Shown: positions 47,766 to 57,395, numbered from the stretch's first letter. The stretch is DNA of 64,000 bases from Burkholderiales bacterium (GCA_016223165.1 JACRPO010000007.1:248001-312000), one strand, 5' to 3'. A program made the numbers and translations. Notes: generated by a model from the letters alone, not told the origin.

Positions 47766-48894
47766 TTCGAGCCACCCGGTCGAAGTAGGCGCGCAGCACG
47801 CCGTGGTAGCGGGCGTCGTCGAGCAGGAAGGCGTCGTGCCCGTGCGGCGCGTCGATCTCGGCGTAGTTGACGGCGATGTGGTTGTCGACGAGCGCCTTGA
47901 CGATCTCGCGGCTGCGCGCCGGCGCGAAGCGCCAGTCGGTGGTGAAGCTGACGAGCAGGAAGCGCTTGTCACGCGCCGGCGCGAAGGCCGCCGCCAGGTT
48001 GCCGCCGTGCGCCCGCGCGGGGTCGAAGTAGTCGAGCGCGCGGGTGATGAGCAGGTAGGTGTTGGCGTCGAAGTACTCGCTGAACTTGTCGCCCTGGTAG
48101 CGCAGGTAGCTCTCGATCTGGAATTCGATGTCCTGCGTGGTGTAGCCGAGTGCGCCGGCCGGGCCCGCCTTCAGCTCACGCCCGAACTTCGCCTCCATCG
48201 AGTCGTCGCTGAGGTAGGTGATGTGGCCGATCATGCGGGCCACGCGCAGGCCGCGCCGCGGCAGCACGCCGTGCGCGTAGAAGTGGCCGCCGTGGAACTC
48301 GGGGTCGGTGACGATGGCGCGCCGCGCCACCTCGTTGAAGGCGATGTTCTGTGCGGAGAGGTTGGGCGCCGTGGCCACGGCGATGCAATGCTGCACGCGC
48401 TCGGCGTGGCGCAGTGTCCAGGCCAGCGCCTGCATGCCGCCCAGGCTGCCGCCGATGACGGCGGCGAGCCGGCCGATGCCCAGGCGCTCGACGAGGCGCG
48501 CCTGCGCGTCGACCCAATCCTCGACCGTGACGACCGGGAAGTCGGCACCCCAGGCGCGGCCGGTGGCCGGGTTGGGGTGCATCGGGCCGGTGGAGCCGAA
48601 GCACGAGCCCGGGTTGTTGACGCCGATGACGAAGAAGCGGTTGGTGTCGAGCGGCTTGCCGGGACCGACGAGGTTGTCCCACCAGCCGAGCTGGCCTTCG
48701 GCGTCGAGCCCGGCCACGTGCGCGCCGGCATTGAGCGCATGGCACACCAGCACGGCGTTGCTGCGTGCCGCGTTCAGCGTGCCGTAGGTCTCGTAGACGA
48801 GGTGGTAGTCGGCGAGCCGCGCGCCGCTGGCCAGCGGCAGCGCTTCGGCAAAGTGCATCTGCTGCGGGGTGACGGGGCCTATCGTCGTGGTCAT
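47758..48894 (-). CDS. metX: Homoserine O-acyltransferase MetX
   Basis: 378 residues from ATG 48894. It is an alpha/beta hydrolase with nucleophile elbow [10 protein letters not shown] (S150), the Asp of SFTTDWRF and the His of [10 protein letters not shown] as triad; GSCFGSTGP is the oxyanion region. It acylates homoserine with acetyl- or succinyl-CoA in the first committed step to methionine; which donor is used cannot be read safely. It lies behind a SAM-II-like riboswitch and terminator and is followed by metW. Confidence 0.96.
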   Translation of the reverse strand: MTTTIGPVTPQQMHFAEALPLASGARLADYHLVYETYGTLNAARSNAVLVCHALNAGAHVAGLDAEGQLGWWDNLVGPGKPLDTNRFFVIGVNNPGSCFGSTGPMHPNPATGRAWGADFPVVTVEDWVDAQARLVERLGIGRLAAVIGGSLGGMQALAWTLRHAERVQHCIAVATAPNLSAQNIAFNEVARRAIVTDPEFHGGHFYAHGVLPRRGLRVARMIGHITYLSDDSMEAKFGRELKAGPAGALGYTTQDIEFQIESYLRYQGDKFSEYFDANTYLLITRALDYFDPARAHGGNLAAAFAPARDKRFLLVSFTTDWRFAPARSREIVKALVDNHIAVNYAEIDAPHGHDAFLLDDARYHGVLRAYFDRVARSV

Positions 48895-48904
48895 CGCGCG
48901 AGGA

Positions 48905-48945
48905 CAAAGAAAAAACCCGGCGCCGCCACACAGACGGCCCCGGGT
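48905..48945 (-). terminator. Intrinsic terminator in the metX leader
   Basis: On the minus strand ACCCGG-G-GCCGTC (48945 to 48933) pairs with GGCGGC-G-CCGGGT (48927 to 48915) through one G-G mismatch around a five-base loop, followed at once by TTTTTTCTTTG. It lies between the riboswitch and the metX start (48894). A competing small stem CCCC/GGGG (48951-48948 with 48941-48938) would break it and could act as antiterminator (inference). Confidence 0.85.
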
Positions 48946-48952
48946 CGGGGGT

Positions 48953-49006
48953 CCTGTTTAGCGGCATTTGTTGAGCGCCCGCAAGCCGGAGCAAATCGGC
49001 GCTGTG
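48953..49006 (-). ncRNA. SAM-II (SAM-alpha) riboswitch in the metXW leader
   Basis: Minus-strand RNA from 49006 to 48953. P1 is AGCGCC (49003-48998) with GGCGCU. The loop bases GAUUUG pair with CAAAU further 3', forming the H-type pseudoknot. The conserved UUGC in the loop and the 3' segment AAAUGCCGCUAAACAGG follow in the right order and spacing. This is the arrangement of the known SAM-II aptamer (GAUUU, UUGC, UAAAUG, GCUAAA). The class binds S-adenosylmethionine and shuts off methionine genes. Location directly before metX supports the call. Confidence 0.92.
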
Positions 49007-49012
49007 CGGCAA

Positions 49013-49018
49013 AGTATA
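49013..49018 (-). promoter_or_regulatory. -10 element of the metX promoter
   Basis: TATACT on the minus strand places a start near 49005-49007, so the riboswitch begins almost at the first transcribed base. The -35 is less clear (CTTGCG-like near 49034-49040). Confidence 0.6.
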
Positions 49019-49171
49019 TCGACCCGCACGGCGCGCAAGGCCGCACGGCGCGCCGGGCGCGGCGCGATGGCGAGCGAACTGCGCCGCTTCCCGGGGGCTT
49101 CTCCCGGGCCGCCCGGGCCGCCGCCGCCCTAGCATCCGCCCGACGCAAACCGCGCCGATGGAGGGCGAGCC

Positions 49172-50860
49172 ATGCACGAGTGGTTGCACCGGATCGACCA
49201 GCACTTCCCCGTTCGCTACCTCGCCTGGCTGCTGGCGGCGGTGGGGCTGCTGCTGGCGCTCTTCACCTACGTGGCCTACGGCATGGGCGGCGGCTGGGCA
49301 CTGTTGTGCCTGCTGCTCGTCGGCCTCGGCTGGCGCGACTCGCGCCAGCGCCGGCACTCGGTGCTGCGCAACTACCCGGTGATCGGGCACCTGCGCTTCC
49401 TGCTCGAGTTCATCCGGCCGGAGATGCGCCAGTACTTCATCGAGAGCGACAACGAGGCGGCACCGTTCTCGCGCCAGCAGCGCAGCCTCGTCTACCAGCG
49501 TGCCAAGGGCGATTCCGACAAGCGGCCGTTCGGCACGCAGCTCGACGTGCACGCCTCGGGCTACGAGTGGATCAACCACAGCGTCGCGCCGACGAAGCTC
49601 GCATCGCACGACTTCCGGGTCGAGGTCGGTGCCGGCGGCAGCTCGTGCACGCAGCCCTACAACGCCAGCGTCTTCAACATCTCGGCGATGAGCTTCGGCG
49701 CACTCTCGGCCAACGCGGTGCTGGCGCTGAACGCCGGCGCCAGGAAGGGCGGCTTCGCGCACGACACCGGCGAGGGCTCGATCAGCCAGCATCACCGCGT
49801 GCACGGCGGCGACCTGATCTGGGAGATCGGCAGCGGCTACTTCGGCTGCCGCAACGCCGACGGCAGCTTCAACGAAGAGCGCTTCGTCGAGAACGCGCAA
49901 GCGCCACAGGTGAAGATGATCGAGCTCAAGCTCAGCCAGGGTGCCAAGCCGGGCCATGGCGGCGTGCTGCCCGGGCCCAAGGTGACCGAGGAGATCGCCG
50001 CCGCGCGCGGCGTGCCCGTGGGCGTGGACTGCGTGAGCCCGGCGCGCCACTCGGCCTTCGGCACGCCGGTGGAGATGCTGCAGTTCATCGAGCGACTGCG
50101 CCGGCTCTCGGGCGGCAAGCCCGTGGGCTTCAAGATGTGCATCGGGCATCCGTGGGAGTGGTTCGCGCTCGCCAAGGCGATGCTCGAGACCGGCCTGCTG
50201 CCGGACTTCATCGTCGTCGACGGCGGCGAGGGCGGCACCGGAGCGGCACCGCTCGAGTTCACCGACCACGTCGGTGCGCCGCTGCAGGAGGGGCTGCTGC
50301 TCGTGCACAACACGCTCACCGGCCTGAACCTGCGCGATCGCGTGCGCATCGGCTGCGCCGGCAAGATCGTGAGCGCCTTCGACATCGTGCGCGCGATGGC
50401 GCTCGGCGCCGACTGGTGCAACGCGGCGCGCGGCTTCATGTTCGCGCTCGGCTGCATCCAGGCCCAGCACTGCCACACGGGCAGCTGCCCCACCGGCGTG
50501 ACGACGCAGGACCCGCTGCGCCAGCGTGCGCTGGTCGTGCCGTCCAAGGCCGAGCGCGTCTACCGCTTCCATGAGGGGACGCTCGAGGCGCTGAAGGAGC
50601 TCGTGCAGGCCGCCGGCCTGCAACACCCGCGCGAGATCACCGCCAGTCACATCGTCCGCCGCATGGCTGACCACGACGTGCGGCTGCTCGCCAACCAGCT
50701 CACCTTCATCGCGCCCGGCTCGCTGCTCGCCGCCGCGCAGGGGCGCGGCAAGTGGCCGCACAAGGTCTTCGAGCTCTACTGGCCGCTCGCCCGCGCGGGC
50801 AGCTTCCAGATCGGCACGGCCGCAGGGCCTGCGCCCCAGCCGGCGCTGAGCCAGCACTGA
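49172..50860 (+). CDS. FMN-binding glutamate synthase family protein
   Basis: 562 residues from ATG 49172 behind GGAGGGCGAG. Two N-terminal membrane helices (about 15-37 and 40-56) anchor a large domain like the FMN/Fe-S synthase part of glutamate synthase: MSFGALSANAVLAL, HDTGEGSIS, KPGHGGVLPG, VDGGEGGTGAAPLEF and a 3Fe-4S cluster motif CIQAQHCHTGSCPTG. There is no amidotransferase domain, so it is not a full GOGAT. This widespread group has no established substrate. Confidence 0.9.
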   Translation: MHEWLHRIDQHFPVRYLAWLLAAVGLLLALFTYVAYGMGGGWALLCLLLVGLGWRDSRQRRHSVLRNYPVIGHLRFLLEFIRPEMRQYFIESDNEAAPFSRQQRSLVYQRAKGDSDKRPFGTQLDVHASGYEWINHSVAPTKLASHDFRVEVGAGGSSCTQPYNASVFNISAMSFGALSANAVLALNAGARKGGFAHDTGEGSISQHHRVHGGDLIWEIGSGYFGCRNADGSFNEERFVENAQAPQVKMIELKLSQGAKPGHGGVLPGPKVTEEIAAARGVPVGVDCVSPARHSAFGTPVEMLQFIERLRRLSGGKPVGFKMCIGHPWEWFALAKAMLETGLLPDFIVVDGGEGGTGAAPLEFTDHVGAPLQEGLLLVHNTLTGLNLRDRVRIGCAGKIVSAFDIVRAMALGADWCNAARGFMFALGCIQAQHCHTGSCPTGVTTQDPLRQRALVVPSKAERVYRFHEGTLEALKELVQAAGLQHPREITASHIVRRMADHDVRLLANQLTFIAPGSLLAAAQGRGKWPHKVFELYWPLARAGSFQIGTAAGPAPQPALSQH

Positions 50861-50871
50861 GCTAGCCCTGA

Positions 50872-50888
50872 GCTAGCCCGGGGCTAGC
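50872..50888. terminator. Palindromic hairpin at convergent gene ends
   Basis: GCTAGCCC (50872-50879) and GGGCTAGC (50881-50888) form a perfect stem around one base. It covers the GST stop codon and follows the glutamate-synthase-like stop. It may serve both genes, although no T-run is seen. Another GCTAGC lies at 50861-50866. Confidence 0.5.
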
Positions 50889-51501
50889 CTTTCGGGGGCA
50901 GCGTCTCGATGAAGCTCGGCCGCGTCGCCAGCTTCTCGGCCAGGCGCGCCAGTTGCGGTTGGCCGCTGCGCCAGTCGATGTGCGGGAAGCGGAAGTCGAG
51001 ATAGCCGAGCGCGCAGCCCACGGCCACGTCGGCAAGCGAGAAGTGGTTGCCCGCGCACCAGGGCTTGTCGCCCAGGCCCTGGCCCATGGCGGCGATGCCG
51101 GCGTGCACGCGGCTCATCTGGCGGTCGATCCAGGCCTGCGAACGCTCCATGGTGGCGCGGCCCGACCAGTTGGCTTCCAGGCGGGCCAGGATGCAGGCGT
51201 CGAGCACGCCGTCGGCCAGCGCCTCCCAGGTGCGCACCTCGATGCGCTCGCGCCCGGTGGCCGGGATCAGCTTGCCCACCGGCGACAGCGTGTCCAGGTA
51301 TTCGACGATGACGCGCGAGTCGAAGACCGCCTCGCCGCCTTCCATCACCAGGCAGGGCACCTTGCCGAGCGGGTTGCTCTTCAGGATGGCGTCGCTGCTC
51401 CAGACGTCCTCGAGCATGAGCTGGAAGTCCAGCTTCTTCTCGGCCATGACGATGCGCACCTTGCGCACGTAGGGGCTGGTCAAAGCACCGATCAGCTTCA
51501 T
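50884..51501 (-). CDS. Glutathione S-transferase (YibF-like)
   Basis: 205 residues from ATG 51501, which has GGAAAA upstream and gives the family start MKLIGALTSPYVRKVRIVM; an in-frame ATG at 51540 would add 13 residues. NPLGKVPCLV contains the cis-Pro, and DSRVIVEYLD contains the glutathione-binding Ser. The C-terminal helical domain contains HFSLADVAVGCALGY. The length matches YibF. The substrate is unknown. Confidence 0.9.
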   Translation of the reverse strand: MKLIGALTSPYVRKVRIVMAEKKLDFQLMLEDVWSSDAILKSNPLGKVPCLVMEGGEAVFDSRVIVEYLDTLSPVGKLIPATGRERIEVRTWEALADGVLDACILARLEANWSGRATMERSQAWIDRQMSRVHAGIAAMGQGLGDKPWCAGNHFSLADVAVGCALGYLDFRFPHIDWRSGQPQLARLAEKLATRPSFIETLPPKG

Positions 51502-51902
51502 GGCTTGTTTTCCGTCGTATCCCTGGACCTCGAAATTCATTCTAGGTTAGGCCTCGGCGCCGACCCCGTGCGCGGAACTCCACGAAGCGCAGGCGCAACA
51601 TTGCGGCGCTTCAGCCCCTCAGCCCCCTCTATCCCTCTACCCCTCTACCCCTCTACCCCGGCGGTGGCGGGCATGCCCAACCGCTTGCGCAACCGCTTGT
51701 CAGACCCGTCTTTCGGATGCACACTGGGTCACACGGGCCCTGCCTTCGGCGTCCAGGTTCGTATCCTCTCCCCGCTACCCCAGCTACCCAGCTCCGCAGC
51801 CTTGCGCTCCCGACGGCCACCTTCCGGCCACTCGCCCCACCTCTTCACCAGCCCGCCGGCCGCCCCGATGCACGGCCGGTTCCTATTGCCTTGGAGGTTC
51901 TG
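51502..51902. other. Gap between GST and hpf with simple repeats
   Basis: No gene is supported. An 8-bp repeat CTCTACCC (first unit CTCTATCC) occupies 51627-51658 in four copies, and CAACCGCTTG is repeated at 51678-51687 and 51690-51699. At 51756-51766 GGTTCGTATCC resembles a tRNA T-arm, but no cloverleaf forms around it. The hpf ribosome site GGAGG lies near the right edge. Confidence 0.6.
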
Positions 51903-52244
51903 ATGAACTTGACGATCAGCGGCCATCACCTTGAAGTCACCCCGGCGCTGCGCGAGTACGTATTGACCAAGCTGGAGCGGGTAACCCGCCACTTCGATCA
52001 GGTGGTGGACGTGAGCGTGCTGCTGACGGTGGAGAAGCTGAAGGAGAAGGAACGAAGGCAGAAGGCCGAGGTCACATTGCATGTGAAGGGGCGTGACATC
52101 TTCGTCGAGCAAAGTCACGAGGACCTCTACGCGGCCATCGATCAACTGATGGACAAGCTCGATCGCCAGGTGATGCGCTACAAGGATCGTGTGCAGGACC
52201 ACCACCATACGGCGGCCAAGCGCATCGACGCGAGCCCCGGCTGA
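51903..52244 (+). CDS. hpf: Ribosome hibernation promoting factor HPF (short form)
   Basis: 113 residues from ATG 51903 behind [27 protein letters not shown] and the [17 protein letters not shown] strand define the YfiA/HPF fold; the long C-terminal dimerisation domain is absent. It binds the 30S decoding centre and forms inactive 100S ribosomes with RMF-like help in slow growth. It is followed by a terminator and then ptsN, as in the usual rpoN-hpf-ptsN block, but here rpoN is 26 kb away. Confidence 0.95.
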   Translation: MNLTISGHHLEVTPALREYVLTKLERVTRHFDQVVDVSVLLTVEKLKEKERRQKAEVTLHVKGRDIFVEQSHEDLYAAIDQLMDKLDRQVMRYKDRVQDHHHTAAKRIDASPG

Positions 52245-52300
52245 ATCCTGCCTTGCCGCTGGCCGGGCCTGCCCGCGGGTGGGAGCGGCCACGACCGCCG

Positions 52301-52326
52301 AAACGGCCCCTCCGCGGGCCGTTTTT
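52301..52326 (+). terminator. Intrinsic terminator after hpf
   Basis: AAACGGCCC (52301-52309) pairs with GGGCCGTTT (52316-52324) around CTCCGC, and the T-run continues to 52326. It is a strong rho-independent terminator 57 bases after hpf. ptsN, 174 bases further, therefore probably has its own promoter, which I did not recognise. Confidence 0.88.
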
Positions 52327-52499
52327 CATGCGCCGCAATCACTGTTGCTGCAATGCCGCATTTCCCCGCCTCCCGCCGGTTCACGGGGCCCGCGCCGCGG
52401 GGTGCACGGGGCCGCGAGGTCTATGATGCGGCGCTCCGCAACCCCTAACATCGCTGCGCGAATCGAGCCTCGCGCGGCGCAGCGATAGGACAGGTCCCG

Positions 52500-52970
52500 A
52501 TGAACCGTCTTGCTGCCATCCTGCCTGCCGGCGATGTGCTGGTGAACGTGGAGGCCACAAGCAAGAAGCGTGTCTTCGAGCATGCCGGGCTGCTGTTCGA
52601 GAACCAGCACGCCATCGCGCGCGGCACCGTCACCGACAACCTCTTCGCGCGCGAGCGCCTGGGTTCCACCGGGCTCGGCCACGGCGTGGCCATCCCGCAC
52701 GGCCGCGTCAAGGGCCTGAAGAACCCGCTCGCCGCGGTGGTGCGCCTGGCACAGGCGATCCCCTTCGACGCGCCCGACGACGAGCCGGTGCTGCTGCTGA
52801 TCTTCCTGCTCGTGCCCGAAGCGGCGACGCAGCGGCACCTGGAGATCCTCTCGGAGATCGCCGAGATGCTCTCCGACCGCGAGCTGCGCGAGCGCCTGAA
52901 GATCGAGGCCGACGCGGCCATGGTGCACAAGCTCATCTGCGACTGGCAACCCCAGAAGACGGCGGCATGA
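52500..52970 (+). CDS. ptsN: Nitrogen-PTS EIIA protein PtsN
   Basis: 156 residues from ATG 52500. The phosphorylated His is H67 in GLGHGVAIPHGRV, and VLLLIFLLVPEAATQRHLEIL is the conserved core helix/strand. EIIA-Ntr receives phosphate from the PTS-Ntr chain (PtsP-NPr) and regulates potassium uptake, nitrogen and envelope responses. hprK follows after 156 bases. Confidence 0.96.
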   Translation: MNRLAAILPAGDVLVNVEATSKKRVFEHAGLLFENQHAIARGTVTDNLFARERLGSTGLGHGVAIPHGRVKGLKNPLAAVVRLAQAIPFDAPDDEPVLLLIFLLVPEAATQRHLEILSEIAEMLSDRELRERLKIEADAAMVHKLICDWQPQKTAA

Positions 52971-52997
52971 GCCCGCCCGGCCGCCCGAAGGGCGAAT

Positions 52998-53028
52998 ACC
53001 GGAGTGCGCAGCGCGAAGGCACTCCGGT
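52998..53028. other. Stable hairpin between ptsN and hprK
   Basis: ACCGGAGTGC (52998-53007) and GCACTCCGGT (53019-53028) are perfectly complementary around an 11-base loop. GC-rich arms on both sides (near 52972-52991 and 53031-53048) could extend it. No T-run follows. Confidence 0.55.
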
Positions 53029-53126
53029 GACCCTGCCGCCCGGGCGGATGAGGACCTGCCGACACCCACGACGGCCGCTGGGCCGAAGCGCGAGACCCGC
53101 GGGGCCGATGTAAAGAGCGCCGGACG

Positions 53127-54086
53127 ATGAAACCCACCTCGATGAGCGCCGAGGCGCTGTTCGAAGCGCACCGCGAAGCGCTGCGCTGGGAGTGGATCGC
53201 CGGCCATGCGCACCCGGAGCGGCGCTTCGACGAGAACGCCATCCGCGACGCGCGTTCGGCGGCCGACCTCGTCGGCTACCTCAACTACATCCACCCCTAT
53301 CGCGTGCAGATCGTCGGCCGCCGCGAAGTGGCCTACCTCACCGAGGCCGACCCCGACGATTGCGAGCGCCGCATCTCGCGCATCGTGACGCTGGAGCCGC
53401 CGGTGATCATCGTCGCCGACCAGCAGACCGCCCCCGACCGCCTGGTGGCCATGTGCGACCGCGCCGAGATCCCGCTCTTCGTGACGCAGGAGTCGGCCGG
53501 CCACGTCATCGACGTCGTGCGCGGCTACCTCGGCCGGCACTTCGCCGACCGCACGACGCGTCACGGCGTCTTCATGGACATCCTCGGCCTGGGCGTGCTG
53601 CTCACCGGCGAGTCGGGCCTGGGCAAGAGCGAACTCGGCCTCGAGCTCGTCTCGCGCGGACACGGCCTCGTCGCCGACGATGCGGTGGACATCTACCGCA
53701 CCTCGCAGACGACGCTCGAGGGCCGCTGCCCCGAGCTGCTGCAGAACCTGCTCGAGGTGCGCGGCATCGGCCTCCTGGACATCAAGGCCATCTTCGGCGA
53801 AACGGCGGTGCGGCGGAAGATGCGCCTGCAGCTCATCGTCCACCTCGTGCGCCAGAGCACGATGGAGCGCGAGTTCGAGCGCCTGCCCTACGAGCCGCTG
53901 TACGAAGAGGTGCTCGACATCCCCGTGCGCAAGGTGGTGATCGCGGTGGACGCCGGGCGCAACCTCGCCGTGCTGGTGGAGGCGGCCGTGCGCAACACGG
54001 TGCTGCAGCTGCGCGGCATCGACACCTATCAGGAGTTCATCGCCCGCCACCAGAAGGCGATGGAAGACGGCACCGGCGAGAAGTAG
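53127..54086 (+). CDS. hprK: HPr kinase/phosphorylase
   Basis: 319 residues from ATG 53127. The P-loop GESGLGKS is at 161-168, the catalytic His at H146 (RHGVFMD), and the HprK signature [10 protein letters not shown] at 209-218. The enzyme phosphorylates and dephosphorylates HPr/NPr on a serine, tuning the PTS. In betaproteobacteria it is normally next to ptsN, as here. It converges with fur, with 46 bases between stops. Confidence 0.97.
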   Translation: MKPTSMSAEALFEAHREALRWEWIAGHAHPERRFDENAIRDARSAADLVGYLNYIHPYRVQIVGRREVAYLTEADPDDCERRISRIVTLEPPVIIVADQQTAPDRLVAMCDRAEIPLFVTQESAGHVIDVVRGYLGRHFADRTTRHGVFMDILGLGVLLTGESGLGKSELGLELVSRGHGLVADDAVDIYRTSQTTLEGRCPELLQNLLEVRGIGLLDIKAIFGETAVRRKMRLQLIVHLVRQSTMEREFERLPYEPLYEEVLDIPVRKVVIAVDAGRNLAVLVEAAVRNTVLQLRGIDTYQEFIARHQKAMEDGTGEK

Positions 54087-54132
54087 GGCGGCGCCATCGC
54101 AGGCGCCGGGCCGGCCCGGACCCTGGCTTTGG

Positions 54133-54657
54133 CTATCGACTGCGATGCGCGAGCGCCGATTCGGCGGCATGCGCCGCGCTGCCGCGGTGCTCGCAGTCGG
54201 TCTTCGTGCAGCGTGCGTAGAGCGCCAGCGAGTGCTCCTGCAGCGAGAAGCCGCGCGTCAGCGCCACGGCGCGCTGGCGCTGCTCGATCTCGGGGTCGAA
54301 GAACTCCTCGACGCGGCCGCAGTCCAGGCACACGAGATGGTCGTGATGCTGGCCCTCGTTGAGCTCGTAGACGGCCTTGCCCGACTCGAAGTTGCTGCGC
54401 GTCAGCAGCCCCGCCTGCTCGAACTGCATCAGCACCCGGTACACGGTGGCCAGGCCGATATCGGCATCCTCGGCCAGCAGCGCACGGTACACGTCCTCGG
54501 CCGTCATGTGCCGGCGCTCGGTGTGCCGGAACACGTCGAGGATCTTGATGCGGGGCAGCGTCGCCTTCAGGCCGCTGCTCTTGAGTTCTTCGGCGTGCGT
54601 CACTGGCGCAACCCCCGGGTGGGAGGACGGGAGGAGGACACTAGAATTGTTCATCAT
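54133..54657 (-). CDS. fur: Ferric uptake regulator Fur
   Basis: 174 residues from ATG 54657 (ATG 54654 and GTG 54603 are alternatives; the last gives the more usual length). The winged helix [19 protein letters not shown] is followed by the metal-binding [14 protein letters not shown] and a second Cys pair CTKTDC. It is an iron-responsive repressor. It is divergent from bamE with 167 bases between, the common fur/bamE arrangement. No convincing Fur box was found in that gap. Confidence 0.96.
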   Translation of the reverse strand: MMNNSSVLLPSSHPGVAPVTHAEELKSSGLKATLPRIKILDVFRHTERRHMTAEDVYRALLAEDADIGLATVYRVLMQFEQAGLLTRSNFESGKAVYELNEGQHHDHLVCLDCGRVEEFFDPEIEQRQRAVALTRGFSLQEHSLALYARCTKTDCEHRGSAAHAAESALAHRSR

Positions 54658-54824
54658 AGCGAGCCTGCCAAGGCCCTCATTGCCCTGAAGGCCTCACCGC
54701 GCTCGCGCCGCCGGGTGTCACTGCGTCCTGGCCCGAGGATCGCGGCGCCGCGGTCCACCCTCGGTCCGCAACCCCCCGCGAAGTCCCGCTCCCGGGCCCC
54801 TGTCGTCGTCAACCAGCGCCACCC

Positions 54825-55355
54825 ATGCCTCGCATCGCCCCGACTGCCCTGCTGACCGCGCTGCCGCTGCTGCTGCTCGCCGCCGGCTGCGACTCGCTGC
54901 AGCGCAGCGACAGCTTCCTGGGCGTCATCACGCCGTACCGCATCGACATCGTGCAGGGCAACGCCGTCACCAAGGAGCAGATGGCGCTCGTCCGCCCCGG
55001 CCTGACACGCCTGCAGGTGCGCGACGTGCTCGGCACGCCGATGATCGCCGACCCCTTCCACGCCAACCGCTGGGACTACCTGTTCACGCTGCGCCGGCCC
55101 GGCGCCGAGCTGCAGCGGCGCAGCGTCATCGTGCACTTCGAGGGCGAGCGCGTGAAGTCCGTCGAGGCGCCGAACGACCTGCCCTCCGAGCGCGAATTCG
55201 TCGCCTCCATCAGCCGCTTCAAGGACCCGCGCGCGCCGCGCCTGGAGCTGAGCGAGGAGGAGCGTGCAGCGCTGCCGCCGCCGCAGCGACGCGAGGCGCC
55301 GGCCCCCGAGCCTGTCGGGCCGGTGCGCACCTACCCGCCGCTGGAGGGCTCGTGA
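54825..55355 (+). CDS. bamE: Outer membrane protein assembly factor BamE (lipoprotein)
   Basis: 176 residues. The signal ends in the lipobox LAAG/C with lipidated C22. The SmpA/OmlA fold starts at [21 protein letters not shown] and includes [15 protein letters not shown]. It is part of the BAM complex that inserts beta-barrel proteins into the outer membrane. The C-terminal ~45 residues are a Pro/Arg/Glu-rich tail. It overlaps dapB by four bases. Confidence 0.96.
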   Translation: MPRIAPTALLTALPLLLLAAGCDSLQRSDSFLGVITPYRIDIVQGNAVTKEQMALVRPGLTRLQVRDVLGTPMIADPFHANRWDYLFTLRRPGAELQRRSVIVHFEGERVKSVEAPNDLPSEREFVASISRFKDPRAPRLELSEEERAALPPPQRREAPAPEPVGPVRTYPPLEGS

Positions 55356-56230
55356 GCCGCCCGTCCGCTGCCACGCCGAACGCGGCGGCACCCGGCAGCG
55401 AAGGCGCCCCTGCCGAGCGCCTGGCCATCGCCGTCGCCGGCGCCGGCGGCCGCATGGGCCGCATGGTGATCGACGCGGTGCTCGGCAGCAGCGATTGCCG
55501 GCTGAGCGGCGCCCTCGACGTTGCCGGCAGCCCGCTGCTCGGACAGGACGCCGCGGCACTCGCGAGCGCCGCGGCGGGCAAGCCCACCGGCGTTGCCGTC
55601 ACGGCCGATCTCGAGCAGGGGCTCGCCGGCGCGCAGGTGCTGATCGACTTCACGCGTCCCGAGGGCACGATGGCGCACCTGGCCGCTTGCCGCGCGCTCG
55701 GCGTGCGCGCCGTCGTCGGCACCACCGGCCTCACTCCCGAGCAGAAGGCGGCCATCGGCGCGCACGCCGAGCATCTGGCCATCGTGCTGGCGCCCAACAT
55801 GAGCGTCGCCGTCAACGTCATGCTGCGCCTCGTGGAGAGTGCCGCGCGTTTGCTCGGCGACGCCTACGACCTCGAGGTCACCGAGATCCACCACAAGCAC
55901 AAGGTCGACGCGCCGAGCGGCACCGCGCTCGCGCTCGGCGAGGCGCTGGCGCGCGCACGCGGCGTCGCGCTGGCTGAAGCGGGCGTGTTCACGCGCCACG
56001 GCCACACCGGCGCGCGCCGAGCGGGCAGCATCGGCTTCGCGGCGCTGCGCGGCGGCGACATCGTCGGCGACCACACCGTGCTCTATTGCGGCCCCGGCGA
56101 GCGGCTGGAGATCACGCACCGCAGCGCCAGCCGCGTCAACTATGCCGAAGGCAGCCTGCGCGCCGCGCGCTTCGTCGCCGGGCGCTCGCGCGGACTCTTC
56201 GGCATGGCCGACGTGCTCGGCCTGAGCTGA
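55352..56230 (+). CDS. dapB: 4-hydroxy-tetrahydrodipicolinate reductase
   Basis: 292 residues from GTG 55352 (GTGA overlap with bamE). The nucleotide-binding loop is [10 protein letters not shown] (28-37), and the substrate/catalytic segment is [16 protein letters not shown]. It makes tetrahydrodipicolinate for lysine and peptidoglycan. The first ~22 residues are an Ala/Pro-rich extension not usual in the family. exbB-like and exbD-like genes follow on the same strand. Confidence 0.96.
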   Translation: MSRPSAATPNAAAPGSEGAPAERLAIAVAGAGGRMGRMVIDAVLGSSDCRLSGALDVAGSPLLGQDAAALASAAAGKPTGVAVTADLEQGLAGAQVLIDFTRPEGTMAHLAACRALGVRAVVGTTGLTPEQKAAIGAHAEHLAIVLAPNMSVAVNVMLRLVESAARLLGDAYDLEVTEIHHKHKVDAPSGTALALGEALARARGVALAEAGVFTRHGHTGARRAGSIGFAALRGGDIVGDHTVLYCGPGERLEITHRSASRVNYAEGSLRAARFVAGRSRGLFGMADVLGLS

Positions 56231-56282
56231 AGCGGCGCGCCCGCACACGTTGCCGGCCGGCGCGCGCCGCACCCGCACAGAC

Positions 56283-56972
56283 ATGGTCGGCTTCGAAGCC
56301 TTCTGGAGCCGCGCCGACGGCGTCGGCCGCGTGGTCGCGCTGCTGCTGCTCGCGATGTCGGTGACGGCGTGGGTCTTGATCCTCTGGAAGACCTGGCTGC
56401 TGCGCCGCGCCGGCGCCGACATCGCGCGTGCCGTGCCCGCCTTCTGGGACGCCGCCGGCATCGACGAGGGCCGCGCGCGCCTGGCGGCGAACGACCGCGA
56501 GTGCGTGCTGCTGCCGCTGCTCGAGGCGGCGGCTGCCGCGTCGCCCGAAGGCACGCTCGCCACGCGCGCCCATCTCGAGTCGCAGCTCACGCGCCGCCTG
56601 CGCGACGCGCTGCATCGCGGCCTCGCGCACCTGCAGGCCGGCCAGGTGGCGCTCGCCTCCATCGGCAGCACGGCGCCCTTCGTCGGCCTCTTCGGCACCG
56701 TCTGGGGCATCTACCACGCGCTCGTCGCCATCGGCGCGGCCGGCACGATCACCATCGACAAGGTCTCCGGCCCCATCGGCGAGGCGCTGGTCATGACCGC
56801 CGCCGGCATCGCCGTGGCCGTGCCGGCCGTGCTCGCCTTCAACATCTTCGGCAACCGCGTCGCCTCGTGCGAGGCCGAGCTCGAGGGCTTCGCGCACGAC
56901 CTGCGCGAGCTGATGGTGCCCGCCGGCTCGCCCTCTTCGCCGCCCGCGGTGGGCGTGCGCAGCGCGGACTGA
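56283..56972 (+). CDS. exbB: MotA/TolQ/ExbB proton channel family protein
   Basis: 229 residues. Three membrane helices are seen (about 18-36, 120-145 and 160-185), with the family motif [19 protein letters not shown] and then [21 protein letters not shown]. With ExbD it forms the proton-driven motor that energises TonB or Tol-type systems. No TonB with an anchor lies beside it; the TonB-C-like gene near 20.6 kb is not linked. ExbB rather than TolQ is inferred from the bicistronic arrangement. Confidence 0.9.
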   Translation: MVGFEAFWSRADGVGRVVALLLLAMSVTAWVLILWKTWLLRRAGADIARAVPAFWDAAGIDEGRARLAANDRECVLLPLLEAAAAASPEGTLATRAHLESQLTRRLRDALHRGLAHLQAGQVALASIGSTAPFVGLFGTVWGIYHALVAIGAAGTITIDKVSGPIGEALVMTAAGIAVAVPAVLAFNIFGNRVASCEAELEGFAHDLRELMVPAGSPSSPPAVGVRSAD

Positions 56973-56975
56973 CCG

Positions 56976-57395
56976 ATGGCCTTCGGCCGCCTCGAGCGCA
57001 GCCCCGGCGCGCGGCCGATGAGCGAGATCAACATGACCCCGCTCATCGACGTGATGCTGGTGCTGCTGGTCATCTTCATCATCACCGCGCCGCTCATCGC
57101 CAGCAGCCTAAGGCTGGACCTGCCGCGCGCCGAGGGCGCCCGCGCCGTCGACGCGCCGGCCTTCATCGCCATCGCGCTCGACGCCGAGGGCCGGCTCTTC
57201 CTCGACGACAAGCCTGCCGACCAGGCCGCGGTGCTCGAGCGCGCCCGCCAGGCGGTACGCCGCAACCCGGCCACCGAGGTGCAGCTGCGCGCCGACCGGC
57301 GCGTGCCCTACGGCCGCGTCGCCGAGCTGATCGGCTGGCTGCATGCGGCCGGCCTCACGCGCGTGGGCTTCGTCACCGAGGCCGCGGCCAACTGA
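56976..57395 (+). CDS. exbD: ExbD/TolR family biopolymer transport protein
   Basis: 139 residues, starting three bases after exbB ends. One N-terminal membrane helix carries the essential Asp (D25 in [18 protein letters not shown]). The periplasmic domain contains [20 protein letters not shown], a typical ExbD segment. It pairs with the preceding ExbB. Confidence 0.93.
   Translation: MAFGRLERSPGARPMSEINMTPLIDVMLVLLVIFIITAPLIASSLRLDLPRAEGARAVDAPAFIAIALDAEGRLFLDDKPADQAAVLERARQAVRRNPATEVQLRADRRVPYGRVAELIGWLHAAGLTRVGFVTEAAAN

Noticed and set aside
51747..51790. tRNA-like T-arm (GGTTCGTATCC at 51756-51766)
   Set aside because: No acceptor, D or anticodon arm of proper length pairs around it, and the T-loop A is replaced; at most a decayed fragment.
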